Positions 58,465-64,000 of a stretch of DNA of 64,000 nt are shown one piece after another. Position 1 is the first letter of the stretch, and each line of letters starts with the position of its first letter. Where the stretch lies: NCBI GenBank assembly GCA_946407975.1, contig CAMJQC010000004.1:1-64000 (forward strand), read 5' to 3'. This DNA comes from an uncultured Bacteroidales bacterium (GTDB taxonomy: Bacteria; Bacteroidota; Bacteroidia; Bacteroidales; F082). A program made the translations under genes and the position numbers. The notes beneath the pieces were generated by a model. That model saw only the letters and a program-made list of their open reading frames with translations. It was not told where the DNA came from and did no database searches.

Positions 58465-58980
58465 ATGAAAAAGTTAGTCTTAGTCTTAGCACTTGCCTTC
58501 GCAGGCATCTTCACTGCTAACGCTCAAGTTTGGGTCGGCGGCGGCCTCGGTGCAAGCATTCAAAAGGATTACACAAACCTCTCCATCGCTCCTGAGGTGG
58601 GCTATGCCATCAACAACCAATGGCAAGTAGCTCTTGGCGTAGGCTATGGTTTCACTCAAACCAAGACCGATGTGCTCGGAGAAACCATCACCAATACCAC
58701 CAACACGCTGGCTCTTCAGCCTTATGTCCGTTACGTGGCTGCCTCTATCGAAAAATTCTCTCTGTTTTTCGACCTTTGCGGCGACTTCGGCTTGCTCGAT
58801 GACGCCCGTGACTACGCTGTGACAGTTCAACCCGGTATCGCTTGGATGGCTACCGAACACTGGACAGCTGCTTTCCGTTTCGGCAAAGTCGGTTACGACC
58901 ACAACTTCTATGGCACCGATGGTTTCCTGCTGAATGCCGACCTGGCTGCCCCGCAAATCAGACTGTATTACAATTTCTAA
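58465..58980 (+). CDS. Small outer-membrane beta-barrel protein
   Basis: A 171-residue exported protein. Signal peptide 1-20 (ends ANAQ). The mature chain is a typical eight-stranded barrel (VWVGGGLGASIQKDYTNLSIAPEVGYAINNQWQVALGVGYGFTQTK, LALQPYVRYVAASIEKFSLFFDLCGDFG, AFRFGKVGYDHNFYG) ending in the strand QIRLYYNF with a terminal Phe. It belongs to the broad OmpW/OmpX-like outer-membrane-beta-barrel group common in Bacteroidales. The role is unknown. It is probably abundant: the promoter box fits consensus and two hairpins follow. Confidence 0.85.
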   Translation: MKKLVLVLALAFAGIFTANAQVWVGGGLGASIQKDYTNLSIAPEVGYAINNQWQVALGVGYGFTQTKTDVLGETITNTTNTLALQPYVRYVAASIEKFSLFFDLCGDFGLLDDARDYAVTVQPGIAWMATEHWTAAFRFGKVGYDHNFYGTDGFLLNADLAAPQIRLYYNF

Positions 58981-58995
58981 TATGAATATGGTTTG

Positions 58996-59015
58996 AGACG
59001 CAAGTGGTTGCGTCT
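58996..59015. other. Hairpin before the terminator
   Basis: AGACGCAA / TTGCGTCT perfect 8-bp stem with a GTGG loop, directly after the stop of the barrel gene and before the T-rich hairpin. It could stabilise the 3' end or pause polymerase. Confidence 0.5.
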
Positions 59016-59026
59016 ATACAACAAAC

Positions 59027-59055
59027 AAAAAGCCGCTCCGAAGAGTGGCTTTTTT
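59027..59055. terminator. Terminator between the barrel gene and glgB
   Basis: AAAAGCCGCTC / GAGTGGCTTTT stem (one G-U pair) with a CGAA tetraloop, followed by a T-run on the plus strand and preceded by A-runs for the minus strand. Confidence 0.75.
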
Positions 59056-59058
59056 CTT

Positions 59059-61065
59059 TTATGGGATGCGTTGGTATACCGTTGCCACGCGGCTGACGTT
59101 GTATATCTTCATCGTGATGTTGTCTTTCTTTTTCTCTGACGGGAACTTCACACTCGCATCAATATTACCAAAGCCTCCAAAAGCCTTGTCGTCGGAGGTA
59201 AAGATAATCCGGTAATCGCCCGTTTCTCTTACGGGAATCTTGTAATCAGGAATGGATTTCGTCCCCCAATTGAAGACGAATATCAAGTTGCCGCGTTCAT
59301 AGACGACGGTTTTGTTCTCCTCGTCGGCTTTCAGCAGCCATCCGGGTTGAGTCTGGTTGACATGGGTCTCTTTCATGAAAGCGATCATGGCTTTGTCAAA
59401 ATCGCCCATAAAGTGGTATTTCAGGTCGTGGTTGTCGTTGAGCGACCATTGTCGGCGGGCATATTTGTAGCTCCATCCGTTGTCGAATCTGGGGAAGTCG
59501 ATCCATTCGGGATGTCCGAACTCATTGCCCATGAAATTGAGCCAGGCCTCACCGCCCAGAGTGATGGTGAACAGCCTGATCATTTTATGCAGGGCGATGC
59601 CTCTGTCGACGGTGATGCTGGGGGTAAAGACACTCATCGAGGTGTACATCTCCTTGTCCATCAGACGGAAGGCGATGGTCTTGTCGCCTACCAACGCCTG
59701 GTCGTGCGACTCAGCGTACGCCACGGTCGGGGTGACGGGCAGGTGGTCGTTCATGGTGAAGAAGAAATTGCTCATGTTCCACTGCTCTTCGGACTGGTCT
59801 TTCAGCACCTTGATCCAGAAGTCGGGGAGACCCATGCCGAGGCGGTAGCCGAAGCCCATGCCGCCGTCTGCGATGGGCTGGCACAAGCCGGGCATGCCGC
59901 TCACATCCTCTGCGATGGTGATGCTGTCGGGGTTGAGGTCTTTGCATAAGGCATTGGCCAGTTGCAGGTAGGTGACGGCATCGTCATCGACATTGTCGCC
60001 GAAGTATTTCTCAGGCGCATCGAAGGTCACCCCGATACCATGGTCGAGGTAGAGCATGGAGGTCACACCATCGAAGCGGAAGCCGTCGAAACGGAACTCT
60101 TCCATCCAGTAACGGATGTTGGAGAGCAGGAAACGGAGCGTCTCCTCCTTGCCGTAGTTGAAAAGCTTGGAGTCCCACAGCTCGTGGTTGCCGCGTTTGC
60201 CAGGATGGAGGTACTGCTGGTCGGATCCGTCGAAGAGGTTGATGCCTTCCAGCGTGTTTTTCACGGTGTGGGAGTGCACCAGGTCCATGATGACCTTCAT
60301 GCCCATGCCATGGGCAGTGTCGATGAGTTCTTTCAATTCCTCTGGCGTGCCGAAACGCGAGCTCGGTGCAAAGAAGTTGGAGACATGGTAGCCGAAGGAA
60401 CCGTAGTAAGGATGTTCGGCGATGGCCATGAGCTGTAAGGTATTGTATCCGTCGGCTTTGATGCGGGGCAGGATGTTGTCGGTGAACTCCTTGTAAGTGC
60501 CGACACCTTCTTTCTCTTGCGCCATGCCGACATGGGCCTCGTAGATGAAGAGCGGTTGTTTGCCGAAGTCAGGGGAGCTGTGCCTAAACCTATAAGGTTT
60601 TGCAGGATTCCAGAACTGGGCGGCGAAGTCTTTGCTCTCTTCGTCTTGGACGACGCGACGGATGTAGACGGGGATGCGCAGCTGCTCGCCGATCTGACTC
60701 TGCACCAGCACCTTGAATTTGCTGCCGTGCGTCATCTTATCGCCGAATTGCCGGTCGGGGAAGAATCCTTCCCATACGCCGTGACCTATGTTTTCGAGAG
60801 GGAACTCGTAGGGCTTCCATCCGTTGAAATCGCCCATGAGGCAAAGATAACGCGCTGCCGGAGCCCATTCGCGATACCACCAGCCTTTTTTCTTGGCGTC
60901 ATAGCTCATGCCAAAGAACTGATGTGCAGTGGCAAAAGCCTTGAGGCTACCATAGTTTTCGCTAATGGCCTTGAACCTGTCTTGATAACGTTTCCAACGC
61001 GCTTCAACCTGTCTGGCAACAGGTTCAAGCCAGGAATCTTGTTCGACGATGGGAATTTTTTTCAT
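59059..61065 (-). CDS. glgB: 1,4-alpha-glucan branching enzyme
   Basis: A 668-residue GH13 enzyme making alpha-1,6 branches in glycogen. The CBM48-type N-terminus (GWWYREWAPAARYLCLMGDFNGWKPYEFPLE, about 60-90) precedes the catalytic barrel (about 180-540). The barrel has DLVHSHTVKNT, the nucleophile region GFRFDGVTSMLY, the acid/base TIAEDVSGM, and YAESHDQALVG. The C-terminal beta domain ends KIYNVSRVATVYQRIP. The length and N-terminus match the eukaryote-like branching enzymes used by Bacteroidales. The start at 61065 (MKKIPIVEQ) follows two tandem TATTTTTG boxes. It follows an amylase-family gene by 39 bp. Confidence 0.93.
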   Translation of the reverse strand: MKKIPIVEQDSWLEPVARQVEARWKRYQDRFKAISENYGSLKAFATAHQFFGMSYDAKKKGWWYREWAPAARYLCLMGDFNGWKPYEFPLENIGHGVWEGFFPDRQFGDKMTHGSKFKVLVQSQIGEQLRIPVYIRRVVQDEESKDFAAQFWNPAKPYRFRHSSPDFGKQPLFIYEAHVGMAQEKEGVGTYKEFTDNILPRIKADGYNTLQLMAIAEHPYYGSFGYHVSNFFAPSSRFGTPEELKELIDTAHGMGMKVIMDLVHSHTVKNTLEGINLFDGSDQQYLHPGKRGNHELWDSKLFNYGKEETLRFLLSNIRYWMEEFRFDGFRFDGVTSMLYLDHGIGVTFDAPEKYFGDNVDDDAVTYLQLANALCKDLNPDSITIAEDVSGMPGLCQPIADGGMGFGYRLGMGLPDFWIKVLKDQSEEQWNMSNFFFTMNDHLPVTPTVAYAESHDQALVGDKTIAFRLMDKEMYTSMSVFTPSITVDRGIALHKMIRLFTITLGGEAWLNFMGNEFGHPEWIDFPRFDNGWSYKYARRQWSLNDNHDLKYHFMGDFDKAMIAFMKETHVNQTQPGWLLKADEENKTVVYERGNLIFVFNWGTKSIPDYKIPVRETGDYRIIFTSDDKAFGGFGNIDASVKFPSEKKKDNITMKIYNVSRVATVYQRIP

Positions 61066-61080
61066 AGGTCGTATTTGCCA

Positions 61081-61096
61081 CAAAAATACAAAAATA
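61081..61096 (-). promoter_or_regulatory. Tandem -7 boxes between the amylase gene and glgB
   Basis: TATTTTTGTATTTTTG on the minus strand: two adjoining perfect TAnnTTTG boxes, ending 15 bases before the glgB ATG. glgB can be transcribed on its own. Confidence 0.55.
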
Positions 61097-61104
61097 TCGT
61101 TGGC

Positions 61105-62649
61105 TTATCTTTTTTGTCGGGTTAATGTCCAGATGCAGGACTGGGATGGTGCCAATGTCATGGAGAGACCGCTTCCGGCGAGTTGAGAAGGATCGAATTT
61201 GATGCACGCTTGGGTGAAGAGCTCTTTCGCTTTCCAGTTTCCTTTCTCCATTTCCATCAGCTTCTGGGCGTCTTCGGGGACGCGCATCTCGATCTGTCGG
61301 CCTTCGTTACGGTTGAAATTGACAACGATGAGCAGGCGTTCTTCTCCATGATAGCGCAGGAAGGCATAGATGTTTTGCGGGTCGAAATGCTTGAACCAGG
61401 GATTGCACCACATCAGGTCGTAGAAGGCGCCTTCGGTGATGGCTTTGCTCTTGATCCTGAGGTTCAGCAATTCGGAATAGAAGGCGCGCAGTTTGTTTTG
61501 GCTCAGACTGCATTTTCCTCCGTCAAATAAACCGCCGTTCATCCAAAGCTGGTGTTTGGGCATCGAGCAGTAATCGAAGATGGAGGTGCGTCCGTCGTTG
61601 CCGCTGTACCCCTCTGCTCCGATGGCGTTCTCGCTGTTTTCTTGACCGTTGTAAATCATGAAAGGACCTGTGTTCATGAGGGCGGAGACGCACACAGCGG
61701 GCAGGGCGGCGAAGGCATCACCGACGAAATGGGGCGAGGCAAGGCGCACTTCATCGTGGTTCTCCATAAAACGCAACATGTGTGCATCAAGGTCATGTAG
61801 GTTCTTCCACACCTGGCTGATGCTTTCGGCAGGTTGTCCATGACGCAGTATGGCTTCCAACGTGTTGTAAAGCCCCACTTTGTCGTACAGATAGTCGAAT
61901 CCGGCATCAAGGAAAGGCTTGTAAAGTTCGGGTTTGTAGATCTCGGCGATGAGCAAAGGCTGGAAGGTCTTTCTCAACTCGGCGATACACCAATTCCAAA
62001 ACGCTAAGGGAACCATTTCGGCCATGTCGACGCGGAACCCGTCCACGCGTTTGCGACACCAGAATTGCAATATGCAGAGCATCTTCTGCCATGTGTCGCG
62101 GTGTTCATAGTTGAGTTTGATGGTGTCGTACCAATCGTTTATGCTGGGGTTGGGCGTAAACACGTCGTTGCCGGAGGCCTTGGCGGGTATTTCCTGATAG
62201 CCGTTTCCGGTGGGGGCGACAAAGGCGCTACCATGAAGCAGATAGAAATTCTCATCGCTGAAACCGCGACACTGTCGCGCCACATGGTTAGGAATGAAGT
62301 CGATAAGGACCTTCATCCTGTGACGATGGATACGGCTGACCAATTGCTCGAAATCAGTCATATTGCCCAAATCGGGATCGACATCATAATAATCGGTGAC
62401 GGCATAGGGTGAGCCCGCCTTGCCTTTGGTGATGTCGGGATGGGTCTCTCCGCTGCTGGCATGACGCAGGATACCGGTGAGCCAGATATGCGTGATGCCC
62501 ATTTCTTTGAGGGCCTTGAGGGCTGTGTCGTCGATGTCGGCGAAGGTGCCGCAGCCGTTCTCCGACTTGTCGCCGTCGAAATGTTGCATGACGGTTTTGT
62601 TGCCGAAGAGACGGGGGAAAAGCTGATAAATGTTAATGGATGCAGCCAT
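61105..62649 (-). CDS. GH13 alpha-amylase-family glycosidase (cytoplasmic)
   Basis: A 514-residue protein without a signal peptide, so cytoplasmic. The barrel shows IYQLFPRLFGNK at the start, GITHIWLTGIL, KVLIDFIPNHVAR (conserved region I, about 110-122), DGFRVDMAEM (region II, catalytic Asp, about 220), LIAEIYKP (region III, catalytic Glu) and FMENHDEVRL (region IV). Length fits alpha-amylases acting on stored glycogen or maltodextrins. It lies upstream of glgB in the same direction, consistent with glycogen turnover. The exact specificity (amylase or maltodextrin glucosidase) cannot be read. Confidence 0.88.
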   Translation of the reverse strand: MAASINIYQLFPRLFGNKTVMQHFDGDKSENGCGTFADIDDTALKALKEMGITHIWLTGILRHASSGETHPDITKGKAGSPYAVTDYYDVDPDLGNMTDFEQLVSRIHRHRMKVLIDFIPNHVARQCRGFSDENFYLLHGSAFVAPTGNGYQEIPAKASGNDVFTPNPSINDWYDTIKLNYEHRDTWQKMLCILQFWCRKRVDGFRVDMAEMVPLAFWNWCIAELRKTFQPLLIAEIYKPELYKPFLDAGFDYLYDKVGLYNTLEAILRHGQPAESISQVWKNLHDLDAHMLRFMENHDEVRLASPHFVGDAFAALPAVCVSALMNTGPFMIYNGQENSENAIGAEGYSGNDGRTSIFDYCSMPKHQLWMNGGLFDGGKCSLSQNKLRAFYSELLNLRIKSKAITEGAFYDLMWCNPWFKHFDPQNIYAFLRYHGEERLLIVVNFNRNEGRQIEMRVPEDAQKLMEMEKGNWKAKELFTQACIKFDPSQLAGSGLSMTLAPSQSCIWTLTRQKR

Positions 62650-62733
62650 TTCTTTTCGTTTTATGGGGTAAAAATACGGTTTTTCATAGAAATTTCTTAT
62701 TCTTGCAATTGTTTTTCACGAAATAATTCTGTT

Positions 62734-64000
62734 ATGAAACGTTTATTCCTCTCATTCAGTCTCATGCTTCTGTTTGCAAACCTTTCGGCGCAAGTGATGC
62801 CGACATGGGAATCCATCAACCAACGGGGCTATCCGCAGTGGTTCAGCGATGCCAAATTGGGCATCTTCATCCATTGGGGTGTGTATTCCGTGCCTGCTTA
62901 TGCCAGTTTGGAAGGCTATGCTGAATGGTATTATCGTGGCCTTAGCACCAACGATGAGCGTAAGACATTTCAGGAGCGCATCTATGGGAAAGACTTCAAA
63001 TACGAGGACTTCGCCCCGATGTTTAAGGCTGAGCTGTGGGATCCTGCCGAATGGGCAGAGTTATTCAAGAAATCGGGAGCGAAATATGTGCTTTTGGTTT
63101 CGAAACATCACGACGGCTACTGTTTGTGGCCGAGCAAATATGCTCCAGAGTGGAACTCCGTTGCCATCGGCCCGCATCGTGACATCTGCGGGGAGTTGAC
63201 AGAGGCGGTTCGTGCCAAGGGATTAAAAATGGGCTTCTATTATTCGTTGCCCGAATGGTCGAGCAAGATTCACCCATGGTATGTCGCACCTGACGATTCC
63301 ATCGGACCCTATGTCGAAACCCATATGATCCCTCAACTCAAGGAATTGATATCGGCCTATAAGCCCACGGTCCTCTTTACCGATGGCGAATGGCGCAATA
63401 CGGCCGAACAATGGCATGCACGCGAACTCATCTCGTGGTATTACAATACGGTGGGGAAGGATGCCATCGTCAATGACCGATGGGGCGAAGGACAGCAACA
63501 CGGATTCCGCACGCCCGAATACAGTGCCGGCATCACGCTCACCGACCGTCCTTGGGCGGAATGCCGTGGTCTGGGACGTTCTTTCGGTCTGAACCGTAAT
63601 GAGCCTTTGGAGAACTATCTTACCTCTGATGAGCTCATCCGTCATTTCTGCGTCCTCGTGGCAGCAGGTGGTGGCATGACCCTCAATGTGGGACCTGCCG
63701 CTGATGGGAAGATCCCGCTTTTGCAGCAAGAGCGTCTGTTAGACCTCGGAAGATGGCTGGATATCAATGGTGAGGCTATCTATGGGACGAGACCCTACAA
63801 GAAATTCTACGAGATGAAGCCGGTCTCTGTGGCCCGTTTCGACAAAGCGATTGACTTCGACTGGAAAAGGAATTCTCCCGATCCGATCATCAGTTGCGAC
63901 AACTTCAGTGCACATTGGCAGGGCGTGTTTATTGTTGAAAAATGCGCCAAATATACCTTTGAGTTTAAGACGGACGATAAGGCCTCTTTGCTGATCGATG
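62734..64000 (+). CDS. GH29 alpha-L-fucosidase, cut by the right edge
   Basis: The first 422 residues are in the window. Signal peptide 1-20 (MKRLFLSFSLMLLFANLSAQ), then a GH29 barrel: WFSDAKLGIFIHWGVYSVPAY, LVSKHHDGYCLWPSKYAPEWNS, KMGFYYSLPEWS, and the nucleophile region PTVLFTDGEW (Asp, about residue 224). GGGMTLNVGPAADG ends the barrel. From about residue 380, the sequence FSAHWQGVFIVEKCAKYTFEFKTDDKASLLID looks like the start of a PA14 domain, running out of the window. It should release terminal L-fucose from host or dietary glycans in the periplasm or at the surface. A near-consensus TATTCTTG box lies at 62697-62704. The full length and any sorting tail are unknown. Confidence 0.9.
   Translation, partial: MKRLFLSFSLMLLFANLSAQVMPTWESINQRGYPQWFSDAKLGIFIHWGVYSVPAYASLEGYAEWYYRGLSTNDERKTFQERIYGKDFKYEDFAPMFKAELWDPAEWAELFKKSGAKYVLLVSKHHDGYCLWPSKYAPEWNSVAIGPHRDICGELTEAVRAKGLKMGFYYSLPEWSSKIHPWYVAPDDSIGPYVETHMIPQLKELISAYKPTVLFTDGEWRNTAEQWHARELISWYYNTVGKDAIVNDRWGEGQQHGFRTPEYSAGITLTDRPWAECRGLGRSFGLNRNEPLENYLTSDELIRHFCVLVAAGGGMTLNVGPAADGKIPLLQQERLLDLGRWLDINGEAIYGTRPYKKFYEMKPVSVARFDKAIDFDWKRNSPDPIISCDNFSAHWQGVFIVEKCAKYTFEFKTDDKASLLID

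Overview
This window comes from a Bacteroidota chromosome, most likely order Bacteroidales, in a lineage that carries the type IX secretion system (T9SS). The evidence is: (i) recurrent TAnnTTTG -7 boxes, the Bacteroidota housekeeping promoter, upstream of most transcription units on both strands; (ii) three proteins with C-terminal type A T9SS sorting domains and one with a type B (CHU_C) tail; (iii) gene neighbourhoods characteristic of the group: the MoxR/DUF58/BatA-E operon, YajC/YbbR/CoaE, TlpA/DUF6029/Omp28, and PASTA/RluA/Ddl. About 57 protein genes are packed densely and no gap without a gene exceeds about 275 bp. I saw no tRNA, rRNA, CRISPR array, insertion sequence or prophage.

Layout. 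1-1.5 kb: the end of a type I restriction-modification locus (half-length HsdS first, then HsdM running off the left edge). 1.5-9.3 kb: an M20 amidohydrolase, phosphomannose isomerase, a three-gene envelope operon (TlpA thioredoxin, DUF6029 barrel, Omp28-type lipoprotein), the tRNA methyltransferase TrmO, and two small secreted proteins. 9.4-20.2 kb: aspartokinase, then an eight-gene Bat operon whose BatC is enlarged by four beta-repeat modules. 20.3-30.5 kb: a large T9SS beta-propeller, small envelope proteins, uracil-DNA glycosylase, RdgB, a lipoprotein, AlaS, an M23 peptidase and a MerR regulator. 30.5-41.6 kb: a minus-strand operon (PASTA protein, T9SS cargo, RluA-family synthase, HldD) facing ddl, then frr, a CPBP protease, a barrel protein, a GT39 glycosyltransferase, a decayed four-helix-bundle gene and pyrH. 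41.7-54.2 kb: secA, a cysteine-less TlpA-like protein, coaD, Nudix, pyrE, birA, a T9SS cargo, and the operon CHU_C protein/DUF1573/yajC/ybbR/coaE. 54.4-64 kb: urocanate hydratase, a carboxyltransferase whose biotinyl-like domain lacks the attachment lysine, a small barrel, the glycogen branching enzyme, an alpha-amylase-family enzyme, and a GH29 alpha-L-fucosidase cut by the right edge.

Most of the window is housekeeping and envelope biology. The best candidates for something undescribed are: the TlpA/DUF6029/Omp28 operon, in which all three products carry paired cysteines and could form a trans-envelope thiol relay; the repeat-expanded BatC; the carboxyltransferase without a biotin lysine; a gene remnant bounded by perfect 12-bp inverted repeats; and promoters placed exactly four bases before start codons, predicting leaderless mRNAs.
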